A DNA stretch of 64,000 nt. Source: Streptosporangium oxazolinicum. Lineage in GTDB: Bacteria; Actinomycetota; Actinomycetes; Streptosporangiales; Streptosporangiaceae. Positions 50,551 through 59,007 of the stretch are shown in pieces. Position 1 is the first letter of the stretch, and each line of letters begins with the position of its first letter. Below the pieces are notes generated by a model. It did no database searches, had not been told where the DNA came from, and worked only from the letters and a program-made list of their open reading frames with translations. The DNA is taken from positions 372,001 to 436,000 of the forward strand of contig NZ_BAABAQ010000001.1 in the NCBI RefSeq assembly GCF_039537505.1. Direction: 5' to 3'. Made by a program: the position numbers and the translations under genes.

Positions 50551-51672
50551 GTGAAGGTCAGCGTCGTCATTCCAGCCTTCAACGTGCGGAGCAAGTTGCG
50601 CCTGTTGCTGTACACCCTCGCGCACAGCGTGCTCGATCCGGAAGACTCCTTCGAGCTCGTCGTCGCCGACGACGGCTCCACCGACGGTACCGGCGAGATG
50701 GTCGCCGAGCTGGCAGGCCGTGACAATCTGACCTACCTCTACCTTCCGCGCACCGATCGGTCGAGCCGGGCAGCCGCCCGTAACGCGGCCATCGCCAAGG
50801 CCAGCGGGGAGCTCATCGTCATGGTCGACGCCGATACGGTGGTCGGGCCGACCTATCTCGCCGAACACGTCCGTTATCACCGGCTCAGGAATGATCTCGT
50901 GGTGATCGGCCCCCGTCCGGACCTCGGAGACGGAGACTTCGACGAGGAGCGCCTCAGCCGCGAATTCACCTTTGACGCCATGCCCGCCGTCGCCTGGGGT
51001 GATCCGCGCGAGCGGGTGCTGGCCGAATTCTCGGGCAACATGAACCGGCTCGCCATTTGCTGGCATCTCCTGTTCACCTGCAACGCCTCGGTGCGCGTCG
51101 AGCACCTACGCCGGCTCGGTGGTTTCGACGAGGCATTTCTCGGCTGGGGACTTGAGGACACCGACCTGGGGTATCGCCTGCGGCAGGCGGGACTGGCCTT
51201 CGCTTTCAACGTCTCGGCCGTGGCCTACCACCAGCAGCGCCGGGGAATAGACGCCGGAATGTACAGCGACTGGGTCCGCAATCTCGCCTACATGATGGCC
51301 AAGCATCAAGCGCCCGAAGTAGCGATCCAGTCGATCGTCGGCCTGGCCATGAACCCCGCTGACCGGCGGATCGGCTGGGTGGAGGCGATGCGCTGCTTCG
51401 AGTTCGCCGCACGGGCCCTCGATGGCCGGCTGCCGGTGCCCGTCACCTACCAGCTCGTGGTGGTCAAGGAGGACACGGTCGACGCCGCGACGGTGGAGTT
51501 GGCGGCCCGCGGTGCGACGAGCGATCTTCTCATCATCGATGAGACCCACGACGCCGAGCTGGCCGGCCTGGTCCAGTGCGTGGACACCCCCGGCGAGCTG
51601 CTCTACTTCCACCGGCCGTCAGCAACACAGCGAGCCGAAATCTTCAGCCGCTACCCGGTGGCCGGCGACTGA
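50551..51672 (+). CDS. GT2 glycosyltransferase (galactosyltransferase-like)
   Basis: A 373-residue soluble glycosyltransferase: VVIPAFNVRSKLRLLLYTLA, ADDGSTDGTGEMV, the DxD motif VMVDADTVVGP, and the Glyco_transf_7C-like GGFDEAFLGWGLEDTDLGYRL, typical of beta-1,4-galactosyltransferase-type GT2/GT7 enzymes. A C-terminal domain (TYQLVVVKEDTVDAATVELA) is unassigned. I chose GTG at 50551 because AGGAGG is 4 nt upstream and the GT domain starts directly; the longer frame from 50353 is non-coding in character. It may decorate the polymer made by the upstream operon but is a separate transcript. Confidence 0.88.
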   Translation: MKVSVVIPAFNVRSKLRLLLYTLAHSVLDPEDSFELVVADDGSTDGTGEMVAELAGRDNLTYLYLPRTDRSSRAAARNAAIAKASGELIVMVDADTVVGPTYLAEHVRYHRLRNDLVVIGPRPDLGDGDFDEERLSREFTFDAMPAVAWGDPRERVLAEFSGNMNRLAICWHLLFTCNASVRVEHLRRLGGFDEAFLGWGLEDTDLGYRLRQAGLAFAFNVSAVAYHQQRRGIDAGMYSDWVRNLAYMMAKHQAPEVAIQSIVGLAMNPADRRIGWVEAMRCFEFAARALDGRLPVPVTYQLVVVKEDTVDAATVELAARGATSDLLIIDETHDAELAGLVQCVDTPGELLYFHRPSATQRAEIFSRYPVAGD

Positions 51673-51684
51673 GTTGAACGTATT

Positions 51685-51816
51685 TCATTCCGCTTCGCGG
51701 GTCTGAAGGACGGGGATGGCTTTGACGAGCTGACCTGCGCGAAGTGGGCAGCAGCGTAGTTTCTGGGGGATGTGCCAGGTCTTCAACATGGCGTTGGCTT
51801 GGCGGGCAGAAGTGGC
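51685..51816 (-). pseudogene. C-terminal remnant of a DDE transposase
   Basis: Minus-strand frame ending at 51685 reads ARQANAMLKTWHIPQKLRCC, then RAGQLVKAIPVLQTREAE and stop. This is the characteristic tail (N-x-x-L-K-T/S-W..RCCP...LQ) of an IS5-type DDE transposase as I remember it. The rest of the element is missing, so an old insertion is inferred. Confidence 0.6.
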
Positions 51817-51846
51817 ATCTGACTGCACACCCCCGGAAACGTAAAA

Positions 51847-51864
51847 GAGGCCCCGGAGGGCCTC
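51847..51864 (-). terminator. Rho-independent terminator of the tRNA-Tyr locus
   Basis: GAGGCCC (51847-51853) pairs with GGGCCTC (51858-51864), loop of 4, and on the minus strand is followed by TTTT (51843-51846). It is the terminator expected after a tRNA gene and lies 17 nt past the tRNA 3' end. Confidence 0.8.
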
Positions 51865-51881
51865 TGAGCTGCCGGTTTGGC

Positions 51882-51940
51882 TGGTGACAGGTGCAGGACT
51901 TGAACCTGCGGAGGCTGAGCCGACGGTTTTACAGCCCGTG
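51882..51940 (-). tRNA. 3' half of tRNA-Tyr (GTA), probable attachment site
   Basis: On the minus strand: anticodon loop CTGTAAA (anticodon GTA), a long class II variable arm (GTCGGCTCAGCCTCCG), T arm GCAGGTTCAAGTCCTGC with a perfect 5-bp stem, acceptor 3' strand ACCTGTC, discriminator A and encoded CCA. Upstream DNA does not supply a matching D arm or full acceptor 5' strand (only a 5-bp partial match), so the gene is broken. This is what integration into the tRNA 3' end leaves at one island end. Confidence 0.75.
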
Positions 51941-52269
51941 ACCGTTCCTTGCGCTTTATGGCTACTGACCTGCGATGACGCTTCCTCCCACCGCGGCGAC
52001 CGCCTTGATCATTGCACGTATATTGCACGTCAAGGCAGACGCGCTTCTAGATCCAGCCAGCGTTTGATCTCGGTCTGCATCAGTTCCACCGTCAGCCGAT
52101 CAGCCACCAATTCCATGGATTTGATCAAGCTCTTGCACGTGCATATAGCGAGGATCTCGTGCCGACCGAATAGCTGACCCCCGGCGTGAAATGCATGATC
52201 GTGTCGAAACGATAGCTGTTCGCTACGCTCTGCGCAGAGCAGTCTCTTATCGTTCCAAGACGAAGGCGG
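51941..52269. other. Island edge with repeated TTGCACGT motifs
   Basis: ATTGCACGT at 52011-52019 and 52022-52030 (11-bp spacing) and TGCACGTGCA at 52134-52143 may be integrase or excisionase arm sites. A minus-strand frame ending at 52030 (ending KRWLDLEARLP) looks coding but has no recognisable start, so no gene is called. Confidence 0.45.
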
Positions 52270-53235
52270 GTGAGGTACCTGTCAACCAGTTCACCTTCAC
52301 GGCGGCCTCGGCAGAGCCGAGCCGAATGGTGGACAGCTACGCCGCGTGCTCTGCGGATCGCAGTGCTGCTGCTGGCCAGCTTCGGTGTCATCATTCTCGC
52401 GATCGGCCTCATGGGGGACTCCATCGGGCTCTGGGAAAACAGCCCTTTCCTCACAAACCTGCTGTCCTCGCTCACAGGTTTCTGCTTCGCCGTACCCGTG
52501 GCGATCATAGTCTTGCATCGTGTGTCCATTTTCCAGATGGATCACCAGCAGTGGCGCACTCTCTCGGGCCTCGCTTCGGATCTTTCTCACCGCATGTCGG
52601 TGGTGGCAGTGGGGCTGCGTGTTCACAGCTCGCCCTCTGATCATGGGGCTGCGTCCGATGCCTTCTGGGCAGCTCACAACGAGACTATTATGGCCATCAA
52701 GAACTGGCTCGACGCTCTGAACAGAACTGACCAGCAGCAACTTGCTTCGGCTCTGGAGCAGGTCATCACGCAGGGCGACCGCTGCGTCAGGGCATGGAAC
52801 GCCTGCTGGGGGAGTCCCCTGGACGTCCGTGGCGCCTTAGCTGAAATCCGAATGCGCTGGAATACGCTGATCGGCGATGTCGAACCTCGCTTACGCGATA
52901 TCGGACGGCCCCTATTCTCCACCTCAGAGCTTCATATCGAGATGGAGGAAGCGCTTGAGTGGATCGGTGCAGGCTCCACTTCTGGGCGGTTGGATGGCCC
53001 CCTCAGTCCACCGACATGGATCGAGGAGGCCCGGTCGGCGCTCACTCGGATCCGAGAGGCGGATTCTTCCTCCTCCCCCTCTGGTCCTCTCGTGGAAAGC
53101 ATCCACCACCTTGAGGCGGCCGTCTCCTCTAGCGACGAGGAGCACGATAGGTATGAGTACCTTGCGGAAGTAACCATACGTCTTCGGTCGGTCGTTGACG
53201 CGGCTGTCGCAGGCCCTCAGCGGCTATCGTCGTGA
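52270..53235 (+). CDS. Island protein with two membrane spans, unknown function
   Basis: 321 residues: a basic N-terminal leader, two hydrophobic spans (ALRIAVLLLASFGVIILAIG and SSLTGFCFAVPVAIIVLHR), then a long mostly helical cytoplasmic domain. No motif is recognised. GTG at 52270 precedes the first span. The stop overlaps the next gene's GTG (GTGA at 53232-53235), so the two are translationally coupled and probably act together. Lower GC than the chromosomal genes marks it as acquired. Confidence 0.7.
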   Translation: MRYLSTSSPSRRPRQSRAEWWTATPRALRIAVLLLASFGVIILAIGLMGDSIGLWENSPFLTNLLSSLTGFCFAVPVAIIVLHRVSIFQMDHQQWRTLSGLASDLSHRMSVVAVGLRVHSSPSDHGAASDAFWAAHNETIMAIKNWLDALNRTDQQQLASALEQVITQGDRCVRAWNACWGSPLDVRGALAEIRMRWNTLIGDVEPRLRDIGRPLFSTSELHIEMEEALEWIGAGSTSGRLDGPLSPPTWIEEARSALTRIREADSSSSPSGPLVESIHHLEAAVSSSDEEHDRYEYLAEVTIRLRSVVDAAVAGPQRLSS

Positions 53236-54731
53236 GCATGGCTTCCGCATCGCACTTGGTGGACAAGGAAGAAATCTGCGTCTTGCTCAACACCTCGCGT
53301 CCACGCTTTTGGCGTCTTCGAAAAGAACCCGGGTTCCCTGAACCGGTGAAGCGGAGCGGCGCGCGTGAGTACTGGAGCCGAACAGCGATCTTGAGATGGG
53401 CCGCAATGGCCGGACGACGTCTCGCCACTCGGGTTCCCTTCTTGTACTGGCCTGAGCCAGTCAACCCAGCACCGTACGTCGGTGCGCGAGTCATCGATGG
53501 TCATACCATCCTTTCTTGGGACGCCGAATTCGGACGACTAAGCTTCATCTATCCACCGTTGATGGGTGCATGGCAGTCGCTGAATGAGCTCGCTGACGTG
53601 GCATCCGACGCGGATGCCATCGTGGTCCTAAGGCCAGACTGGCGGGTCTTCGAGGGGCCCAATGTGGACGCCTTGGATATTGCCATACCCCATGGCCCCT
53701 ACCACGTGTTATGGGAGGACATTGCTCGCGTTATCGGTATGCCGGCGCCGTACTGGCCTATCAATATGCGGGACCCGCAGGAGATGCTTCGCTGGCGACC
53801 AGGTTCGCAAACCGTGTGCGCTCAAGCACAGCATGAGCTCAATGTAGGCCCTCTGTTTCAGCTCGCCGCCGCCTACTCCGATGATCATCGAACGTCGCGA
53901 ACGCTGCGAGAGCTCGCACACGTGATAGTTCATCGTGCCTGCGTCGAAGCCAGCCGCAACCTTGAGCATTGGGACGACTACAAGAGGCATGTAACGAGAG
54001 ATGTCGTGTTTGCAGCGAAGCCTCTCCGGATGCCCGATCCTCATGAGGATTCCCTCCCTCAGGACATCCGTGAATTTGGCTGGACCGAAGTTCTCCAACG
54101 CACGGACACGCTGGCGGAGCAGTGCATCTCTATCGCACGCCAGTGGGATGGCGGGGAAGGCTTCCCCTTCTCCGGTATTGTCCATCTCGGAGCAGACAAT
54201 GGGACCTCAATTATCCGAGCGGAGTGGGTCTCCAAACTCATCTATGCACCCCGCAACGCTCGCTATAGGGTCCTCGGCTCTCGGTTGGAAGGGCGCACGC
54301 TTCAAGATCCTTCCACTGGCCTACCGGTACTTGAGCTACCCGACAAGACAATCATCGCGGCTGTTGCAAAACGTCTGCCGACCGTATCCCCCTTGCACTC
54401 CATAGTTCTCGACGGAAGCGTGTGGATCAGGACCGAAGACGGCCAGCTTTTTCTCGCTCCTGCCCAATGGGACGGCGGCGCTACATGGGGCTACTCGGGA
54501 ACCGGACCAACTATCCTTGCTCACCTACTCGACCGACTCCTGGACGACATCAGCACGCCCGCCCCATCGACCGAGGTCTTGGGCAGCCATACCGCCCCAG
54601 GGCTCAACGCCCTTACTGAGACGGACTGGTCTCACGGAACAGTTATAACGCGTCAACAGCTTGAAGAGGCACGCAACGCCCGTACCACTTCACGCCGTCG
54701 CGCTCATTCCACGACGGTGCGCTCTGAGTAA
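53232..54731 (+). CDS. Island protein with N-terminal AlpA/MerR-like helix-turn-helix, unknown function
   Basis: 499 residues. The first 65 residues read LVDKEEICVLLNTSRPRFWR followed by EYWSRTAILRWAAMAG, the layout of AlpA/excisionase-type winged helix-turn-helix domains. The remainder is tryptophan-rich and unrecognised; DRTDTLAEQ-like helices and repeated GxWxRTxDGxLFL-type beta segments suggest a two-domain effector. Coupled to the membrane gene upstream. A membrane sensor plus DNA-binding protein pairing could be regulatory or part of a defence unit; this is a guess from context. Confidence 0.7.
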   Translation: MSMASASHLVDKEEICVLLNTSRPRFWRLRKEPGFPEPVKRSGAREYWSRTAILRWAAMAGRRLATRVPFLYWPEPVNPAPYVGARVIDGHTILSWDAEFGRLSFIYPPLMGAWQSLNELADVASDADAIVVLRPDWRVFEGPNVDALDIAIPHGPYHVLWEDIARVIGMPAPYWPINMRDPQEMLRWRPGSQTVCAQAQHELNVGPLFQLAAAYSDDHRTSRTLRELAHVIVHRACVEASRNLEHWDDYKRHVTRDVVFAAKPLRMPDPHEDSLPQDIREFGWTEVLQRTDTLAEQCISIARQWDGGEGFPFSGIVHLGADNGTSIIRAEWVSKLIYAPRNARYRVLGSRLEGRTLQDPSTGLPVLELPDKTIIAAVAKRLPTVSPLHSIVLDGSVWIRTEDGQLFLAPAQWDGGATWGYSGTGPTILAHLLDRLLDDISTPAPSTEVLGSHTAPGLNALTETDWSHGTVITRQQLEEARNARTTSRRRAHSTTVRSE

Positions 54732-55681
54732 AGGCCCTCAAGCCAAGCACTTACTGATCCCCTCCTCAACAGGGAAGCAAGTGGGTAGGACCTCCGCTCC
54801 GCTGGCTGCGTTGGGTTGAATGCGGGTCGTTGCACTGGGCTTGATCTGATTTGACGGACATCCGAGATCAGGGATTCGTCCCCGGAAGGATGTCCATGAT
54901 GGAGCACCTAGGGAAGAAACCTAGCCCTCACCGCTCGTTCGCGCATAAGTTCAAGACTGAGATCGTCAAATTAGATGATGCGGCCACACTACGGAAGATC
55001 GCCTGGCATAGCCTCATCCGCCCTCTGGGCTGGCTAAGCCATCCATGAGGAGGAGCCAAACCATGTGGCACTTCCAGACGGAAGCCAGCATCGACGACGC
55101 GCACTTGCCCAGCGATCGGACTATTCTCAGTATGCCCTGCTGACAGGGGCAGCGGTTTTCAAGAGGGCTGCGTCCCCGGTGACGACATGCCCTGGCACCA
55201 GGGCGAAAGCATTCTCTTCGACTTCTACCACACAAGATCATCCCGCATATATCCCATGGCCCGGACGATCTCTACGATGCGCGCGATACCGGTGGATGGC
55301 CGCATCCAGTGCTGATGATCACGTTACCCGGCTTGAGGTGTCGCCGGTGTTCAGGAGGGAGAGGAAGCAGCCGTGCCGGTGCGCATCCTCCCAGCCCCAA
55401 GAAGTCGCAACCCTCAATCCAAAGGTCAGCGATGCTAAGCAGAGGTTTCCTCAAGCGTGCGGCGACCGGGGCCTCCATGGGCCAAAGCAATCCGCGGGGA
55501 GGTAAGGGCTTGTACGGCTTCCCTTCCTCTGCGGGCCACAAATGAAGTTCAGCCAGGAAGTCTTCGGTACGGGCCTGGCTACGCCGCCATTCACGCCAGA
55601 CGGTATTTCGCGATCACTCTGGGGCTCCAAGATCCCCTTGGAGGCGAAAGGTAGTGCCAGTCGGAGAGATAGAGGCTTAGT
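54732..55681. other. Scarred non-coding region with IS relics
   Basis: Nearly 1 kb without a supportable gene. It holds the 17-bp element TCGTTGCACTGGGCTTG (54827-54843), the IS3 remnant at 54890, and frames at 55065-55545 that are open but have no ribosome site or motif. Base composition changes from GC-rich to AT-rich across it, marking a junction before the Mrr-like gene. Confidence 0.5.
54890..54973 (+). mobile_element. IS3-family OrfA remnant
   Basis: Frame from ATG 54890 reads MSMMEHLGKKPSPHRSFAHK followed by FKTEIVKL, close to the start of actinobacterial IS3 OrfA proteins (recalled as GKKKPRPRRSFTPEFKAEIVEL). Homology ends abruptly at 54973. Only the transposase N terminus survives. 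Confidence 0.6.
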
Positions 55682-56710
55682 ATGTATGGCATGCGCAGCG
55701 AGCCTCGACGAATTGGGGAGCCGGCCCGATTTTATCTCTCAATTACATTCGACGATATTTTCGTTTATAAAACGAACCAGAATCTTCCAATTGGCAGGAC
55801 AGGAGGCAACTGTCAAGACGGCGTTGCAACGTTTTGGGAGGATCCGAATGGACGAGTATCATTGACCGCCACGGCAGTACGGAATGCCTTACGTCGAGCC
55901 GTGAAAGTGCACGGCTTGCCTGATATAGATTTTGGCAATTTTTCTGACAACGAGATCACTGATAGCTTAGTTCAGATATCTCGCTTTTGGTCTATGGCTA
56001 ACGAAATGCAAGTCTCAGGGAGTGCAACGTTTAAGGGTCACCTTAATTTATGGCGAGGTGGAACACTTACGCATGGCATTTGGCAGTTTCTACTCCAGGA
56101 AGCTCTTCCTTACGAGCTTCGCACAAGAAGCGGAGTAGGTCCGATGTCCTGTGTTCTTGCGAGGGACCGCACCTACGATACAAGGTTCCTAACATCCAAG
56201 ATCCCCCAGGTGATCCGCGGCGCTATGCAGGAGCTGAGAAATGTCCTCGCCACCGACCCGACTCAGATTCTTGAGATAGAGCACCGGGACTTCGAGAGAA
56301 TATCTGCGATCGTGGCCGAAGATCTCGGATTTGATGTGCAACTGACCCGTGGAAGCAAGGATGGGGGGAAGGACTTAGTGTTGCGATGCAGGGATGATCG
56401 AGGTCAGGCACGCTCTATCTATGTTGAAGTTAAACACTGGAGCTCAGGCAAGAAAGTGGGACCGCAGGAGTTAGAGAAACTATTTATGGTAATCGCACGA
56501 GACCATGTCGATGGCGGACTTCTAATCTCTACCTCCGGATTCACTGATCCTGCCCGTAAGCTTCTTTCCGGTTCCGACAAAGCTGACATTATACGCCTTA
56601 TTGAATTAGGTGAAATGACCTCATACATGCGCGAATATGCGCCACATCAAGCGGGGGAAAGAAATCCCGAATCCCTGCTTTGGGAAATTATCCGCCGCCC
56701 ACTGCGGTAA
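55682..56710 (+). CDS. Mrr-like restriction endonuclease
   Basis: 342 residues. The C-terminal third is a PD-(D/E)XK Mrr_cat domain: DFERISAIVAEDLGFDVQLT, then KDGGKDLVLRC (metal-site Asp) and the E-x-K pair in YVEVKHWSSG, with LISTSGFTDPARKL after it. Mrr enzymes cut modified DNA. The N-terminal part (YLSITFDDIFVYKT, then GNCQDGVATFWEDP) is unrecognised and may be the recognition domain. ATG at 55682 is preceded by GAGATAGAGG. The gene is strikingly AT-rich for this genome, a recent acquisition. No methylase is next to it, so it is likely a type IV, modification-dependent system. Confidence 0.85.
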   Translation: MYGMRSEPRRIGEPARFYLSITFDDIFVYKTNQNLPIGRTGGNCQDGVATFWEDPNGRVSLTATAVRNALRRAVKVHGLPDIDFGNFSDNEITDSLVQISRFWSMANEMQVSGSATFKGHLNLWRGGTLTHGIWQFLLQEALPYELRTRSGVGPMSCVLARDRTYDTRFLTSKIPQVIRGAMQELRNVLATDPTQILEIEHRDFERISAIVAEDLGFDVQLTRGSKDGGKDLVLRCRDDRGQARSIYVEVKHWSSGKKVGPQELEKLFMVIARDHVDGGLLISTSGFTDPARKLLSGSDKADIIRLIELGEMTSYMREYAPHQAGERNPESLLWEIIRRPLR

Positions 56711-57045
56711 CGCAATTACTGACACCTAATTCAGCGATACGAAGAAATGAAAAAGAAGTGGTGCGTCACTGTAGCCCGCGAGTTTAGCTGAGTACGACGG
56801 ATGCTTTTATGAAGCTCAGAAGATTCGAACCCTGACGTTCTGCTTGCAAAGATGTGTGGCGATCTTACTCCACTTGAGAATGAGCAGATCACAGCGCTGA
56901 TCGCGTTCCCTGCAACTCCCCGTTGTTCCTCCTTTTCCTGTTCAATCAGAAATGCAACGGGCGCGCCACCCAGATTCCCTGAATCTAGAATCTACGGATC
57001 AGCGGAAAACACTTTCTAATCTTCGCGGTGCCCTGACATCGGCGC
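56711..57045. other. Gene-free AT-rich spacer
   Basis: About 335 bp between convergent genes. A GATTCGAACCC string near 56820 looks like a T loop, but no cloverleaf forms. Nothing else is seen. Confidence 0.4.
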
Positions 57046-57732
57046 TTAAGAACCGGCGAGGCGAGCTTGAATACGTTCTATCATCCCAGGTAGCTCATCC
57101 AGCACAGGGTCTAATTTGGTAATCGCCGACCGAAAACGGGCAAACTTTTCTTCATCTTCACCGTAACCATAGAGCCCAATAAGCGTGATAAGTGTAGGCG
57201 CCATGACTTTCCACGCTTTTTCTGGAGCGCCCCGACTCGCCATATTCGCCCAATAAAAACAGTAATCAATAATCCCATATTGAGCGCACTCTTCTAAGAG
57301 ATGCCGAACAACGGGATCATCGGGAATTACCTGTTGAGCAACACGTAGAGGTAGAGATGCCTCTATGAGTACGGCGAGAACATCTCTTATAATGCATATC
57401 CTTGCATAGCTAGTCTTCCCGAGACCCGCTACTTGAGCAGATGTGGAAATATTTGGAAACTTCTCTAATGGCGACAGTCCATTCTCTTCGCGCTCACGCC
57501 ATTCTCTAATCATTGCCTCGGCTAGCGTCGCCCCGTAAGCGCGGAGTTCTTCATTCGGCTGGTAATCGATATTTAGATCATTTAAGAGTCCGCGAACTAT
57601 TTCAAATAGAACTTCCGAGCCATAAGCATCGGGAATCAAAGCAGTAACAGCCGCGTCAGCTAAGGCGTGCGCGTCCTCTGGCCCGTGAATCAACGAACGA
57701 CGAGGCAGGTTAATTCCCTTTTTTTTCGGCAA
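57046..57732 (-). CDS. Island protein of unknown function (228 aa)
   Basis: A helical, acidic soluble protein beginning MPKKKGINLPRRSLIHGPED. No domain is recognised. ATG at 57732 lies inside the end of the upstream gene (23-bp overlap), so it is translationally coupled to the HTH protein. AT-rich codon use like the Mrr gene indicates a foreign origin. The pair could be a toxin-antitoxin or defence module; there is no direct evidence. Confidence 0.7.
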   Translation of the reverse strand: MPKKKGINLPRRSLIHGPEDAHALADAAVTALIPDAYGSEVLFEIVRGLLNDLNIDYQPNEELRAYGATLAEAMIREWREREENGLSPLEKFPNISTSAQVAGLGKTSYARICIIRDVLAVLIEASLPLRVAQQVIPDDPVVRHLLEECAQYGIIDYCFYWANMASRGAPEKAWKVMAPTLITLIGLYGYGEDEEKFARFRSAITKLDPVLDELPGMIERIQARLAGS

Positions 57733-58213
57733 CGGATTGCCGACGAAGAAGAGTGCGAAAATGTCGATACGCTATATCAATAGCTAGATCAATCTTCTCT
57801 TCCGGAGAATTAGCAAGAGACATTGCCCGCTCGATGTTCACAATCACGCTGCCGCGATCGTTAGCAATGAGCCATTCTAAGGCTTTTCGCACACCCATTT
57901 CAGGCAATGGCAAGCGACTGGTGGTGAAGATCTCCTTGGATTGCGGGCGAGCAAAGAAGATCTGGAGTATCGCCTTCTCTAGCCTTTGCTTACGCACGGT
58001 GGCCAAAGCGAGCGCTTCGGCCACCACGTATGTGTCTTCTGTGAGCTCTACCGATGCTGCACCACGACCTTGCCCTTGGCTTCGCTTCTTCGGCCAAGGC
58101 AGAGCGCCGAACTCACGCCAGCGCCGAATCTTAGCCAGGCTCACATCCAAGTCCCGCCCATGCAGCCAGCCCTGCAACTGAAGCTCTGTCGAGGTAGGGC
58201 CTTTCCACGCCAC
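57710..58213 (-). CDS. MerR-like helix-turn-helix protein (167 aa)
   Basis: The N-terminal 60 residues follow a MerR/actinobacterial HTH pattern: TELQLQGWLHGRDLDVSLAK, IRRWREFGALPWPKK and a GQGRGAAS turn, suggesting DNA binding. The C-terminal part is helical with no motif I recognise. GTG at 58213; overlaps the start of the unknown 228-residue protein, with which it forms a two-gene operon. It may autoregulate that operon. Confidence 0.72.
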   Translation of the reverse strand: MAWKGPTSTELQLQGWLHGRDLDVSLAKIRRWREFGALPWPKKRSQGQGRGAASVELTEDTYVVAEALALATVRKQRLEKAILQIFFARPQSKEIFTTSRLPLPEMGVRKALEWLIANDRGSVIVNIERAMSLANSPEEKIDLAIDIAYRHFRTLLRRQSVAEKKGN

Positions 58214-58284
58214 AGCTAGAGGATAGATGGAACCCCGCGATTTTTGCCGCAGAGAGCGGATCCCCGGTCTGGCGTACTACCGGT

Positions 58285-58440
58285 ATGAACTCACCTGAGA
58301 CTCCTTCCACACAGCAAGGCAGCCAAGAGCAGAGCAAGTCCCACATCAGCCGTTCAGAGAAGATCCGGCTGGCATCTGCTGCCATCGCAGGCGTGGTGTC
58401 CGGCACAGTACGCGCAGTCATCGCTTGGTTCCTGGGATGA
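58285..58440 (+). CDS. Possible small membrane protein (51 aa)
   Basis: ATG at 58285 opens 51 codons ending TGA at 58440: a polar Gln/Ser-rich N terminus (MNSPETPSTQQGSQEQSKSH), then one hydrophobic helix (LASAAIAGVVSGTV) and AVIAWFLG. No clear ribosome site. It diverges from the HTH gene and precedes the Gabija pair. A single-span peptide of this type could be a toxin, but it could also be a chance frame. Confidence 0.4.
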   Translation: MNSPETPSTQQGSQEQSKSHISRSEKIRLASAAIAGVVSGTVRAVIAWFLG

Positions 58441-59007
58441 CAAGCTAGATATGTAAGCTCGTAGCCTGGTCTTTCGGTGGGCTGGGGGCTGAGGAACGAA
58501 GTCCCAGCCCGTCGATCGCCCCTAGCCAGCTACGGTGGCTAACCACAATCAGGCGATCGTAAGGGTTGCATCCGAACGGCGGTGCGGCCCCGCTGCGGTG
58601 GCTGAGGGGCAAGTGCGGTGGGTGAGCGGTGCGGTGAGCGGCTCGCGGTCCCGCCGCCGGCCGAGACCGGCGCCCACGCCGCACGCTCGGGCGGCGGAGC
58701 GGGCGGCGGGCCGTGCGGCGGCGCGCCGCGCCGCCGTCTTGATTCAAACAAGAACAATTCGGCAACGTTCCGCAGCACCCGTTTTGTCCTGTTCCGGGAC
58801 ATGTTTGGACACTGCAGCTTCACCAGATGCTTGACAGTTCTGGCTGTTCCCAACCAGACGGTCCTTCCAGTTCGCGATGCTCCCGCAAGACGGGATGCTG
58901 TCGATCCGCACTGTTTGGCATGTTCTCACCTAGACATGTGTAGCACTGGCACACTGAATCCCCTACCGGGTTCGGGTCGATCCGATACGTCCCCCATGGA
59001 GATACTG
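58441..59007. other. Spacer with an abrupt GC-rich block upstream of Gabija
   Basis: 58570-58740 is extremely GC-rich (CGGGCGG-type runs, GGCGGCGCGCC palindrome), contrasting with the lower-GC island. From 58741 the DNA returns to mixed composition and probably holds the gajA promoter. Frames that read through into gajA from 58618 are not credible coding. Confidence 0.5.

Noticed and set aside
51941..51985. Possible 5' half completing the tRNA-Tyr
   Set aside because: Only five bases of acceptor pairing, no D stem, and the anticodon would fall about eight positions too far 3'.
55065..55545. Open frames in the scarred island region
   Set aside because: No start with a ribosome site, no motif, and codon use not like the neighbouring genes.
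56790..56880. GATTCGAACCC resembling a tRNA T loop
   Set aside because: The T stem does not pair (mismatches at several positions) and no cloverleaf forms on either strand.
58618..59007. N-terminal extension of gajA
   Set aside because: Product is Gly/Ala/Arg-rich and then unrelated to the family; the ATG at 59008 has a proper ribosome site.
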